Source of the DNA: Nocardioides astragali
Lineage (GTDB): Bacteria > Actinomycetota > Actinomycetes > Propionibacteriales > Nocardioidaceae
Assembly (NCBI RefSeq): GCF_024436375.1
Contig: NZ_JAFMZM010000002.1
Span: forward strand, 434,001 to 498,000
Reading direction: 5' to 3'
Length of the DNA: 64,000 bases
Under the pieces are notes generated by a model. The model made no database searches. It saw only the letters and a program-made list of their open reading frames with translations, and was not told where the DNA came from. This document shows, one piece after another, positions 1 to 8,877 of the stretch. How positions within the stretch are numbered: position 1 is the first letter of the stretch; each line of letters starts with the position of its first letter. The translations under genes were made by a program, and so were the position numbers.

Positions 1-1061
1 GGGTTGAGGATGGCCAACCCGAAGCACTTGGCGACGTCTCCCGTGTTCTTCTCGTAGTCGACGTGCAGGCTGCCGCGCAGCACGTTGTCTCTGGGCACGG
101 AGAAGTCCAGGTGCGCGAAGACGTCCAGGCGTACGTCGTTGCCGGCGCAGGCGTTGTCTATCCGTGCGTACTTGGACACGGTGATCCGGGGTGGTGCGCC
201 ACCGCGGAACTCCGCTCCGATGCCCGGGGAGAAGTACAACGGGTGCTTGTCGATCAGCAGCGCGTCAACCTGGGATCCGACCGCGGACGCGAGAGCGGAT
301 CCGTCGATGGAGACCGCCCACGCCTGGTCGCCCAGATGGGACTGTGGTTGACCCTCGAAGAAGTGGTGCCAGCCCTGATACCTCTCGATCAGCGCCTTGC
401 GTCCCTCGTCGGACATCTCGAACCGCAACAGGATCTCGTCGGCGTCAGTGAGCGTGATGCCCGCGTTGAGCACGCGGGTGCCCGGCGGGAGGAGACCGGC
501 GAGGGCCGCACCTACGTCGATCGGCGCGGTCATCGTCAGGGCTGCGGGCACATGGTGCGGCACGACCGAGGGCGGGGCGGCCGCCACATCGGGTTCGATC
601 CGGAGCTGAGCGACACCCTGGGCGTTGACGTCGACGCGCGCGATCACGCCGAGCACCGCGGCGGGCACGGTGACGGATGTGGTGGTCGGTGCCGAGGTCC
701 CGGCCGCCGCGACGGCAGAGACGGTGGCGAAGTGGACCGTGACGTGCACGCCGATCCGCACGGCCGAGGCGTTGAAGCCCTCGTTCAGAGGGCTGGGCGC
801 GACCTGCCCGGCGGGGTCCTGCTCGTTGAGCGCCACCCACCGGTCAGCCGAGATCTTGGCCAGGTGGACCCCATCGACGGTGGCGCCGTCCAGCCAGGAC
901 GGCTCACCGCCGGGGCCGGCGACCGGGATTGTCAGTGGACGGAACTCGCTCATCAACCGGTAGGCGATCAGCCGCTCGAAGGCGGCATGAGTGAACGCGA
1001 ACTGGCAGATCATGAGCGCAAGCTGCGGGGACGTCGGGCCGGTGCGGCGGTCATGCCTCAT
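1..1061 (-). CDS. Hypothetical protein, C-terminus beyond window edge
   Basis: I do not recognise this protein. The minus-strand frame stays open from the ATG at 1061 to the window edge, giving at least 353 residues. In-frame stops lie just upstream of the start, so the N-terminus is bounded. ATG 1061 has a weak AGGT upstream; a second in-frame ATG at 1013 is possible. There is no signal peptide and no membrane segment. The middle is rich in Ala, Val, Thr and Pro (about residues 90-190), and the later part is soluble alpha/beta-like. It is the last visible gene of the minus-strand cluster, 225 bp after the oxygenase gene, so it may belong to the same functional unit. That link is inferred from position only. 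Confidence 0.7.
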   Translation of the reverse strand, partial: MRHDRRTGPTSPQLALMICQFAFTHAAFERLIAYRLMSEFRPLTIPVAGPGGEPSWLDGATVDGVHLAKISADRWVALNEQDPAGQVAPSPLNEGFNASAVRIGVHVTVHFATVSAVAAAGTSAPTTTSVTVPAAVLGVIARVDVNAQGVAQLRIEPDVAAAPPSVVPHHVPAALTMTAPIDVGAALAGLLPPGTRVLNAGITLTDADEILLRFEMSDEGRKALIERYQGWHHFFEGQPQSHLGDQAWAVSIDGSALASAVGSQVDALLIDKHPLYFSPGIGAEFRGGAPPRITVSKYARIDNACAGNDVRLDVFAHLDFSVPRDNVLRGSLHVDYEKNTGDVAKCFGLAILN

Positions 1062-1175
1062 GGTGGACCTGGCACGCTCGCGGCCGCAACGCCCGATCGT
1101 CAGCTCGCCGGGCCCTGTGCTGTGCGTGCGTCAGGGCTACGGGCGGCCCGCACTCTTGGTCCTCGTCCACCTCGC

Positions 1176-1194
1176 TACGGTGGACGACCACCTA
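1176..1194. promoter_or_regulatory. Inverted repeat between oxygenase and downstream gene
   Basis: The intergenic stretch holds a short palindrome, TA-x-GGTGG, a 4-nt spacer, then CCACC-x-TA. It sits about 115 bp before the start of the downstream gene. It could be an operator or a small hairpin. It has no T-run, so a classical terminator is unlikely. Confidence 0.3.
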
Positions 1195-1286
1195 TGGCCA
1201 CCTGATGGCCCCCACCACCTACGCGGACATCCGTGCTTCGGGATCGGGAATGCCAAGAGGGACGGCCCCCCGCCCGGCACATCTCA

Positions 1287-2798
1287 CTATCTGCCCGGGA
1301 GCAGTCTGGTGTTGGCGAAGGGCCAGGCGAAGCTTGAGAAGGTGGCCGAGACTGACACCGATAGCGACCGGGCCCAGTGCCACCAGCCGACGGGGATGAA
1401 CAGTCCGTCGCCGGGGCCTACCTCGACTTCCATCACCGAGGCTCGGGCGAACAGCGGGTGGCGCGCCGGGTCGACGTCCTCGGGGTCGACATCGCTGTAG
1501 TACTTGTCGCGGGGATAGACGTAGTCGCGGTCGAACGACGGAACCAGCCGGAACCGCTTGCGGCCGTGGACCTGCGTGAACAGGATCGAGTGCTCGTCGT
1601 AGTGGAGCGGCGTGACCGTGCCGGCTGGGCCGATCCACAGCTTGGCCGAGCCGGGTCGTCGGTCGGAGTCGTTGACGATATCGGGCGGGGGCCGAAGCTC
1701 GTCGCGCAGCATGTGCAACTTCGGGTTCTCGAAGAAGTTGTTTCGTGCGACGAGGTAGTAGTCGTTGCTCTCGTCTGTGGCGGCCAGCATCCTCGCCAGG
1801 TCGGCGAGCGTCACGGTGCGCACCGTCTCCCGGAACCGCTGCTCGTAGTCGCCGGAGCGCTCGCGGCCGGCCGTGATCTGCACCGAGACGTCACCGAACC
1901 GGGCGGCAAAGTGATCTGGCGACCAGTCCCGGACGGCCGGGCTGTCGCCCAGCACGCGTGGGAGCAGCACCGGCCGGTTGCGGGCGTAGTAGTCCCTCAG
2001 GAACTCTTCCCCCGACAAGCTGGGGCGTACGTCGACCCGGTCGGGGGTGGGTCCGGCGCGGTGGAGGTCGCCGTACAACCGGAGCAGGGCGTCGGCCGAC
2101 GGTTGGAGCGGCCGGTTTCGCGTCGACGTGACGGCGCGGCGGGCGGGCCAGGCAGCCGCGGAGGACGGCACCCAGCGGCCGATCGGGGTGAAGATCCTGT
2201 CGTTGAAGAAGTCGTCCTGCCGGGGCTTGGGCACGGGCCGGTGCAGCCAGCCGGTGAGGGCGAACCTGCCGTCCTCGAAGCGGCCTGAGGGACAGGAGAT
2301 GCGACGTACTTCGTGCGAGGTTCGGGGGTCGAAGAGGATCAGGGTGTCGTTGCTCGGGGTGACACAGACCTCGTCGCCATCGGCTCCGGTGAACACCAGC
2401 TCCCCGCCGCTGAAGCGGGCCGGCTCGGCGTGGAAGTAGTAGACGAAGGTGAGGGTTCGGCCGGCCGTTTCGGGGGAGGCGTTGTCGGTGTGGTTGCGGA
2501 AGAAGTCCCCGTCGTTGTGGCTGGTCAACTGCACCTCGAACCACGCTGTCTCGAACGGGGTGATGCCGAGGCCCGCCACCGCCTCATCGATTCTGTCCCG
2601 GATCGCCGCCTCGAGACCACCGGCGAGGTCGCCCAACCGGTCGGCGTAGACCACCCGCGAGACCCGCGTGCGGGGGTCGACGCCCCGCCGCGCCACACGC
2701 GACTGCTCGAAGGCACTCCGCAATGCGACGGCCCTCTCGTAGATCTCCGCGCTGGCCTCCCTGCCCAGCAGGTCGCGGTGGACTTGGAACAGGCTCAC
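1287..2798 (-). CDS. Dual-domain 2-oxoglutarate/Fe(II) oxygenase (P4H-like + JmjC/cupin_8)
   Basis: The protein is 503 residues with two non-haem iron modules. Residues about 80-187 look like a prolyl-4-hydroxylase-type double-stranded beta-helix. His103-x-Asp105 and His162 would bind iron, and Arg178, just before the ALTGW stretch, is a plausible 2-oxoglutarate ligand. Residues about 255-495 look like a cupin_8/JmjC hydroxylase, with HYDEH at 399-403 giving His399-x-Asp401 and a distal His474 in GWWHWARS. P4H-like enzymes hydroxylate proline and JmjC enzymes hydroxylate side chains or demethylate; the substrates here are inferred. The start is GTG 2798, overlapping the stop of the proline-rich gene by 4 nt (GTGA), which implies translational coupling. 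There is no signal sequence, so it should be cytoplasmic. The proline-rich neighbour is the most economical substrate candidate. Confidence 0.85.
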   Translation of the reverse strand: MSLFQVHRDLLGREASAEIYERAVALRSAFEQSRVARRGVDPRTRVSRVVYADRLGDLAGGLEAAIRDRIDEAVAGLGITPFETAWFEVQLTSHNDGDFFRNHTDNASPETAGRTLTFVYYFHAEPARFSGGELVFTGADGDEVCVTPSNDTLILFDPRTSHEVRRISCPSGRFEDGRFALTGWLHRPVPKPRQDDFFNDRIFTPIGRWVPSSAAAWPARRAVTSTRNRPLQPSADALLRLYGDLHRAGPTPDRVDVRPSLSGEEFLRDYYARNRPVLLPRVLGDSPAVRDWSPDHFAARFGDVSVQITAGRERSGDYEQRFRETVRTVTLADLARMLAATDESNDYYLVARNNFFENPKLHMLRDELRPPPDIVNDSDRRPGSAKLWIGPAGTVTPLHYDEHSILFTQVHGRKRFRLVPSFDRDYVYPRDKYYSDVDPEDVDPARHPLFARASVMEVEVGPGDGLFIPVGWWHWARSLSVSVSATFSSFAWPFANTRLLPGR

Positions 2799-3475
2799 CG
2801 GCGGTAGCCGATCTCCTCGAGACGGCGTTCCAGATGGGCATCGATCACGTCCAGCAGCAGCGGCGCCTTGAGCGAGACGAACCAGTAGAGGATCCAGGGA
2901 TTCTCGCCCGGCAGCGACGCCTGTGGCCCGACGGGCGGGGTGCCGGGCTCGGGTGGCCCCCCATCAGGAGCCTCGAAGACGGATGGCCCGACCGGCGGAA
3001 CGCCCGGCTCCGGAGGCCCGCCGTCGGGCGGCTCGAAGACGGCCGGGCCGACCGGGGGGACGCCCGGCTCCGGGGGGCCGCCGTCCGGCGGCACCGGGCC
3101 CGGGTCCGGTCCCACGGGCGGTACACCGGGCTCGGGCGTGCCGCCGTCCGGCGGCGCCGCCCGCCGCTCGACCCACCGTCGCAGCTCCTGGAGCCGCTCG
3201 GCGAATCGGGCGTCCATCAGCTCGCGCAACGCGGGGCCCAGATCCTCCATCCTGTCGACCTCGGGGACCACCTCTTGCCCGAGGACCCAGTGTGCGAGGT
3301 AGGAGTCCATCCAGGAGACATCGAACGCCGCCCGTGGCAGGCTCGACGCGCCTGGCTTCCCGAGCGAGGCAGCCACGTCGTCGACGATCCTGCCAAGCAG
3401 ATCGGGATCCAGGCGGGGATCCTGTTCGCGGTACTTCGCAACGATCTGATCACGCAGGCCAGGTTGCTCTTTCAT
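2795..3475 (-). CDS. Proline-rich repeat protein, candidate modification substrate
   Basis: A 226-residue soluble protein that I do not recognise as a family. Residues 1-105 are a charged, probably helical domain. Residues 109-184 hold four copies of PDGGxPEPGxPPVGP at a spacing of 20-21 residues, joined by linkers such as AVFEP and SVFEA. Residues 190-226 form a short C-terminal segment with aromatic and hydrophobic residues. The ATG at 3475 has a strong GGAGGAGG site 5 nt upstream. Its first bases overlap the stop of the glycosyltransferase gene (ATGA), and its own stop overlaps the oxygenase start. Lying between a hydroxylase and a hydroxyproline-type glycosyltransferase, with dense prolines, it is the natural substrate candidate. 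It could instead be a scaffold or linker protein. Confidence 0.8.
   Translation of the reverse strand: MKEQPGLRDQIVAKYREQDPRLDPDLLGRIVDDVAASLGKPGASSLPRAAFDVSWMDSYLAHWVLGQEVVPEVDRMEDLGPALRELMDARFAERLQELRRWVERRAAPPDGGTPEPGVPPVGPDPGPVPPDGGPPEPGVPPVGPAVFEPPDGGPPEPGVPPVGPSVFEAPDGGPPEPGTPPVGPQASLPGENPWILYWFVSLKAPLLLDVIDAHLERRLEEIGYRR
2924..3151 (-). repeat. Four proline-rich coding repeats
   Basis: These are the DNA units behind residues 109-184 of the proline-rich protein. Each carries GGC-GGG-rich codons for PDGG-PEPG-PPVGP. The units are alike but not identical at the DNA level, which suggests amplification followed by selection to keep the peptide motif. Confidence 0.85.
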
Positions 3476-4392
3476 GAGACCTCCTCCAAGTTGTGGCCGC
3501 CGTGCCGGGCCTCGTCGCACAGGCGGCGGCCCACCAGCCGTTCGTAGTCATGACGGGACCGGAGACCGCCCAGCCCGTACGAACCGAGGTCGGCACCGGC
3601 GTACAACGAGCGGATCCGCTCCAGCGACTGGGCCGTCCGGGTCACGCCGTCCGCATGATCGGCCCAGTGTGTTGTTCGGGATCCGCGGTCGTAGAGGTGC
3701 CACCCGAGCACGACGTGCGGGTGGAACAGGTCGTAACCGTGGGTGAAGGCACGCAGCGCCACGGCGACCTCGTCGGCGAAGAAGTAGATCCCCGGGTCCA
3801 TCGGCACCACCTCGTTGAAGCGGCCCTCCACAAACAACAGGTGCAGCGAGACGAACGCCGCCGCCGTCGGTCGCCGCAACCCATCCCAGCCCGGTACCAC
3901 GTGGCCGGTAAGGCGGTACATCAAGCCGCCGCGCCGTTCAGCAAGATCCATCCGGTACACCGCCCGCACCCGGCCGCCCGGGTCGTCCGCCGGGTCGAAG
4001 GGCGGCAGATAGCCGCTCAGCAGCGGCCGCTCGACGCCACCCTCCTGGAGGCGACGGTGCAGGTCGAGGAGGGCGTCGTCCCAGCCCGGCACGAACCTGT
4101 GGTGAGAGTCGAGGAACAGCGTGTACTCCTCGCCGTCCCACCGCTGCTGCAGCAGCTCCCTAGCCCAGTTGCACCCCTGGCTTCCGGTGGCCGGAAGGTC
4201 GAGCAGGTGTGTCGAGAGCCGTCGCAGCTCGCCGGCCGACCACGCCTCGTCCTGCCCGTGCTGCCACGCCACCGCGACGACGAGCCGCTCGGGTCGGGCG
4301 GCCATGTCGAGCAGGTCGCGGAGCGTCGGCACGAGCTGAGCGTCCCGGTACGCCGGGACCTGCACGTATATGCGTGGGGGACCACGGTGCAT
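3472..4392 (-). CDS. GT60-like glycosyltransferase (Skp1/hydroxyproline GlcNAc-transferase family)
   Basis: A 306-residue protein with the hallmarks of Pfam GlcNAc (PF11397, CAZy GT60). The N-terminus IYVQVPAYRDAQL matches the usual start of the nucleotide-sugar fold. A tryptophan/glutamine turn (AWQHGQ) follows, then CNWAR. DSHHRFVPGWD at 95-105 supplies the DSH metal/donor motif, DE at 207-208 follows FFA, and GYDLFHP...GWHLY closes the catalytic region. Known eukaryotic members add GlcNAc to hydroxyproline of Skp1. The sugar and acceptor here are inferred. The ATG at 4392 is chosen because GGGAGG lies 6 nt upstream and the family homology begins right after it. Its stop overlaps the next start. 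There is no membrane anchor, so it should be cytoplasmic, as Skp1 Gnt1 is. Confidence 0.85.
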   Translation of the reverse strand: MHRGPPRIYVQVPAYRDAQLVPTLRDLLDMAARPERLVVAVAWQHGQDEAWSAGELRRLSTHLLDLPATGSQGCNWARELLQQRWDGEEYTLFLDSHHRFVPGWDDALLDLHRRLQEGGVERPLLSGYLPPFDPADDPGGRVRAVYRMDLAERRGGLMYRLTGHVVPGWDGLRRPTAAAFVSLHLLFVEGRFNEVVPMDPGIYFFADEVAVALRAFTHGYDLFHPHVVLGWHLYDRGSRTTHWADHADGVTRTAQSLERIRSLYAGADLGSYGLGGLRSRHDYERLVGRRLCDEARHGGHNLEEVS

Positions 4393-4639
4393 GGCCAACC
4401 TCCCGTCAGGAGCGCCCTCGATCGCCAGCCGGTCCGTCTGCCACCGTCGCCCTCCAAGCGGAGTCGTGTCAAGGAATGGCCCGGACCACGGCGGCACACC
4501 GGTCGTGGTGGGAACACGCGGTCTAGACAAACATCCTCGCCCATTGTCGTACCCACCCGACGCGAGGAAGGTAAAGGGCTGGACATGGGGATGGCGTGCG
4601 AGACATCGGGTCAGCACCCGCCCTAGGGGAGTGATCACG

Positions 4640-7600
4640 ATGGGCCCACTCGGCGACGGCGGCCACACGATCCGGATGGTCGGATTCCCCCAGGGGGAGG
4701 ACGACGCGCCGCGGGAGCAACGGGTGCGCGGGCGGGCCCGGTCGCCGATCCCGGTCGTGGTCCAGTTCCGCCGACCTCTGTCAGCGGAGGAGCAGCAGCG
4801 GCTGAAGAGCACCTACCGGCTCGACCTGAGCACGTACATACCGGACACCGCCTACCTCGAGACCCTCGACCCCGAGACGGCCGAGCGGCTCGCTCGTGAC
4901 GGGCTGGTGCGGGCGGTCATCGACTACCCCACGGCCGCCAAGATCGTGCCGGGCATCGGTGATCGGGTGTTCCGGACCGAGGAACGGCAGGCGCTGCAGG
5001 GGATCTGGCTCGACGTCGTCCTGTTCGACCAGGCCGACCCCGAGGCCGTCGCCGGCCGGATCGGTGACCTAGAGGGCGTGAGCGACGTCCAGGTCGTCGA
5101 CGACCGGCCGCTCGGGGGGTCGGCCCATGTCCGGCTGGTGGCCGAGTCGACCCAGATCCTCGAGGAGCTCGCCGTGCTGCCCGAGGTCCGCGCGATCGAC
5201 GAGGTGCCCGAGCGAAAGATGGACAACGCCAACGCGGCCGGGACGCTCCAATCCGGCACGCCCGGCACCCGCACCGTGTGGGACCAGGGACTGCACGGCG
5301 AGGGTCAGATCATCGGGATGATTGACAGCTCCCCGCTCGACATCAACCACTGCTTCTTCATGGACGCTGCGAGCAACACTCCGGGTCCGGCGCACCGCAA
5401 GGTGGTCGACATCCGAAACGGCGGCGGTGCGGGGGCCGGGTTCCATTCGTCCTTCGTCGCCGGCTGCGCCGCGGGCGACGACGTGAACAACCCCGGTGCG
5501 GCCGCGCGACGCGGCGGCGCCTGGGCCGCCCGGCTCGTCAGCGGGACCACCGGCGACGTCAACTCTGGCAGCATGCTCACCGAGCTCAGCGCGGCGGCCG
5601 CGGCGGGCGCAACCATCCACACCAACAGTTGGCACGACGACGACCACGGGGCGGGTAACCCGGCCCCGTACAACCAGACGGCCGTGGACGTCGACACGTT
5701 CACCTGGAACAACGAGGACCACCTGGTGCTCGGCTCGGCCGGAAACACCGGCGAGGAGCAGGGGTCCCCAGGGACGGCGAAGAACGCGATCTGCGTCGCC
5801 GCGTCGATGGCCGACCCCAACGAGCTCCAGATCGGCGACGGCAACCCGGGGCCGACCGCGGACAACCGACGCAAGCCCGACGTCGTGTCCCCTGGCTGCG
5901 GGATAACCTCCGCCAACGCGGGCACCGCCTGCGGCACCACCGCGGGCGCTTGCGCGACGAGCTGGGCGACACCCCACACCGCCGCAGGCGCCGCCCTCGT
6001 GCGCCAGTACTTCACGGAGGGCTGGTATCCCACTGGCGCGGCCTCTCCCCACCACGCCTTCGTCCCCACGGGCGCCCTGCTCAAGGCGGCGCTCGCGAAC
6101 GGCACGCTCGACATGACTTCGGCCGGCGGGTATCCCAACAACACCGAGGGCTGGGGACTGCTACGCCTCGACGACCTGCTCCACTTCGCTGGGGACCCGA
6201 TCAACCTCCGGGTATGGGACTACCGGCACCAGGACGGCCCGACGACCGGCGTCACCCACACCCATCATGTCGACGTGGCAAGCAACACCGTCCGTCTCAA
6301 GGTGACTCTGGCCTGGACCGATCCACCCGGAACCCTCAACTCCACCGCCGCCATGGTCAACGACCTCGACCTCGAGGTCGTCGCCCCCGGGGGCCAGACC
6401 TTCCTCGGCAACGTCTTCGCGGGCGGCGTCTCCACCACCGGTGGGACGGCCGACAACGCCAACAACGTCGAGGCGGTGCTGATCAACTCACCCGCTGCCG
6501 GCGACTGGACGATCCGCGTCGTCGGACGGGCCGTCAACGTCGGCAGCCCGGGCCAGGGATACGGACTCGTGGTCACCGCGGACCTGACCGAACCGCCGGT
6601 GGCGACGGGGGTGCAGGACACGGTGGTGGCCCGCGTGCGGTTCGCAGACATCGCGACCGAGCCGCCGCTTGCGAACCTGCAGAGCCTGATGGTCGAGCTG
6701 GCGTCCTACGTGCAGGAGGTCAGCTACGGACAGGCCACCGTGGTCCCGCGCTACCGCGGCACGATCGACCTGGACCACAACCGTGACTACTACACCCACC
6801 CCGACCGCAACCCGCTGATCGAACTGACCGAAGAGGTCGTCGCGAACCTGGTCGCAGCCGAACCCACCTTGTTCGACGACGTCGAGCGGCTCCTCATCGT
6901 GACCAACGACGTCAACTTCACCGGTGACTGGGCCACGACCGGGCTGTGGCCCTATTCGCTGCCCGCGGGATTCTCGCGACCCATCTCGGTCTCGATCCAC
7001 TCCTACGCGAACCCGGCGGCGCGCTACACCCACGGCATGCTGCACCAGTTCGGGCTGGTCGACCTCTATGCGCACCCCGGCGTCGTCTTCCCGCGGCCCT
7101 ATGTCGACGACTGGGACAACATGGGCGGGACCTACACCAACGTCCACCCGCTCGTGTGGTCCAAGGAACGGGCCGGGTGGCTCACCGCCCACGGCGACAC
7201 CATCGAGTACATCCCACGGCCCGCGGCCGGAGCATCGTACGGCGGCCTCAACCCGATCCCGCTGTTCCGCAACCCGTCGGGGGCTGCGAACCGCAAGGCC
7301 ATCGCCATCGGGCTCAGCGAGGGAGCCGCAACGCTGGCGGCAGAGAATGCCTTCTACTATGTCGAGGCCCGCCGCAACACCCAGGCCGACTTCGACGCCG
7401 CCCTGCCCGGCAGCGGAGTACTCGTCTACTACGTCAACGAGCAGATCCCCCAGGGCGAAGGTCCAGTGATCCTGCGGGACAAGAATCTCCTGACCACCCA
7501 CCTCGGGGACGCTTTCTGCGTCGCCGGCGACGTCGTGTCGATCCCCGGCACCGGGATCACGCTCACCGTGCTGGCGGCAGGCGGCGGGGCGCCGTTCAAC

Positions 7601-8755
7601 ATCCAGGTGGACTACACCGCGCCGGTCACGGACTACAACGTCAGCATCACCCGCGGCGACACGATCGGCGGCAACTTCTACGACTGGCTGAGCCCGGACA
7701 TCTGGGTGGACTCGCCCAAGAACGGCTTCAACCTCGGTGGCGGCCCGCCGCCACACGAACAGCGGGAGAACCCGGTCGCCGGCCAGGTCAACCGCATCTA
7801 CGCACGTGTCCGCAACGCCGGCCCCGCCACCGCGTTCGACTTTGACATCCGGTACAGGATCTCCGAGCCGTACCACACGGTCGGAGGGGAGGCCGACTTC
7901 GACACCTTCGTCGGCATCAAGCACGTGACGAGCTTGGCCGCGGGCTCAGAGACGCTGGAGTACGTCGAGTGGACGCCGGCCACGGGCGACGACCCGCACA
8001 CGTGCGTGGCGGTCGACCTGATCAACCTCGTCGGCACCGACACCAACGAGCACGACAACTGGGCCCAGGAGAACCTCGATGTCGTCACCAGCGTGACCTC
8101 GAGCCCGTTCCACCCAGTCGCGCACCGCTACAACCTCACCAACCCCTACGAGCAGGAGCAGCTGTTCTACTTCCGACCCGAGGGCGTGCCCGACGGATGG
8201 GACGTCGACCTCCAGCCGCGCAAGGTCCGGCTCCAGCCCGGCGAGCGCATGTTCGGCGAGATCACCATCACTCCACCGAAGGACGCGGAGGTCTGCACCA
8301 GCCAGCACATCGCGGTCACCAGCTGGGCGCCGCGCGGCGACACCCTGACTCGCGTAGGTGGTGCCGTCGTGCAGGTGGACCTGCGGCGGCCGACGGTGAT
8401 GACTTTCGACGCAAGCGTTCAGCGCTGCGACGGCAAGGACCTGGAACAACTCTTCGAGGAGGCCAAGAAGCGGGGCGAGGAGATCGACCCGGACCGGCTG
8501 CGCAAGGAGTGCCTCCGGATCACAGCCCAAGGATGCCTAGACCCTCCCCAGGCCGGCGTCGAAGTGATCCTGAAGTACGTCGATCCCCTCGGCAACGTCA
8601 CCTACCGGACCGCCGTGACCGACGAGAACGGATGCTTCGAAGACTTCATGGTCGACACCGGGACCGGCAACTGGCGAGTCGAGGCCGAGTACCCGGGAGG
8701 AAAATGCGAGGGACCAGCGCGACCCCGCCCCATCATCGTCTGCTGGTGTCCATGA
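4640..8755 (+). CDS. Large subtilisin-like protease with degenerate M6-like domain
   Basis: The protein is 1371 residues. Residues about 35-190 are two propeptide-like halves. Residues 205-480 are an S8 subtilase with Asp229 (GMIDSS), His269 (AGFHSS), an oxyanion Asn near 369 (SAGNTG) and Ser441 (ATSWATPH). A beta-sandwich of the kind that follows such proteases runs to about 650. About 660-870 resembles M6 immune-inhibitor-A metalloproteases, but the expected HExxH reads HGMLH (about 798-802), so catalysis there is doubtful. Beta-rich regions and a CNA-B-like end follow. The ATG at 4640 has GGGGAG upstream; GTG 4631 is an alternative. No ordinary signal peptide is seen, which is odd for a subtilase. 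It is divergent from the hydroxylase/glycosyltransferase cluster across 247 bp, and a shared promoter region is plausible. Confidence 0.85.
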   Translation: MGPLGDGGHTIRMVGFPQGEDDAPREQRVRGRARSPIPVVVQFRRPLSAEEQQRLKSTYRLDLSTYIPDTAYLETLDPETAERLARDGLVRAVIDYPTAAKIVPGIGDRVFRTEERQALQGIWLDVVLFDQADPEAVAGRIGDLEGVSDVQVVDDRPLGGSAHVRLVAESTQILEELAVLPEVRAIDEVPERKMDNANAAGTLQSGTPGTRTVWDQGLHGEGQIIGMIDSSPLDINHCFFMDAASNTPGPAHRKVVDIRNGGGAGAGFHSSFVAGCAAGDDVNNPGAAARRGGAWAARLVSGTTGDVNSGSMLTELSAAAAAGATIHTNSWHDDDHGAGNPAPYNQTAVDVDTFTWNNEDHLVLGSAGNTGEEQGSPGTAKNAICVAASMADPNELQIGDGNPGPTADNRRKPDVVSPGCGITSANAGTACGTTAGACATSWATPHTAAGAALVRQYFTEGWYPTGAASPHHAFVPTGALLKAALANGTLDMTSAGGYPNNTEGWGLLRLDDLLHFAGDPINLRVWDYRHQDGPTTGVTHTHHVDVASNTVRLKVTLAWTDPPGTLNSTAAMVNDLDLEVVAPGGQTFLGNVFAGGVSTTGGTADNANNVEAVLINSPAAGDWTIRVVGRAVNVGSPGQGYGLVVTADLTEPPVATGVQDTVVARVRFADIATEPPLANLQSLMVELASYVQEVSYGQATVVPRYRGTIDLDHNRDYYTHPDRNPLIELTEEVVANLVAAEPTLFDDVERLLIVTNDVNFTGDWATTGLWPYSLPAGFSRPISVSIHSYANPAARYTHGMLHQFGLVDLYAHPGVVFPRPYVDDWDNMGGTYTNVHPLVWSKERAGWLTAHGDTIEYIPRPAAGASYGGLNPIPLFRNPSGAANRKAIAIGLSEGAATLAAENAFYYVEARRNTQADFDAALPGSGVLVYYVNEQIPQGEGPVILRDKNLLTTHLGDAFCVAGDVVSIPGTGITLTVLAAGGGAPFNIQVDYTAPVTDYNVSITRGDTIGGNFYDWLSPDIWVDSPKNGFNLGGGPPPHEQRENPVAGQVNRIYARVRNAGPATAFDFDIRYRISEPYHTVGGEADFDTFVGIKHVTSLAAGSETLEYVEWTPATGDDPHTCVAVDLINLVGTDTNEHDNWAQENLDVVTSVTSSPFHPVAHRYNLTNPYEQEQLFYFRPEGVPDGWDVDLQPRKVRLQPGERMFGEITITPPKDAEVCTSQHIAVTSWAPRGDTLTRVGGAVVQVDLRRPTVMTFDASVQRCDGKDLEQLFEEAKKRGEEIDPDRLRKECLRITAQGCLDPPQAGVEVILKYVDPLGNVTYRTAVTDENGCFEDFMVDTGTGNWRVEAEYPGGKCEGPARPRPIIVCWCP

Positions 8756-8865
8756 CCGGATCCCAGCACCGGGGCAACCCACGCACTGAACTCATCGTCC
8801 GCGTTGGGGCGCTGCGACTGGCCGCTATCGCCCGCCCGTCGGTGGCGCAAGCACCTGCCTGAGCC

Positions 8866-8871
8866 TAGTGT
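8866..8871 (+). promoter_or_regulatory. -10 box TAGTGT for leaderless gene
   Basis: TAGTGT (TANNNT type) ends 6 nt before the GTG start at 8878. No Shine-Dalgarno fits in between, so transcription probably begins at or next to the start codon. No clear -35 is visible. Confidence 0.55.
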
Positions 8872-8877
8872 CGGCAC

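Noticed and set aside
63..1205. Plus-strand 380-codon frame at the left end
   Set aside because: The minus-strand frame there reads as a normal protein and continues past the edge; the plus frame is Arg/Gly-rich shadow sequence.
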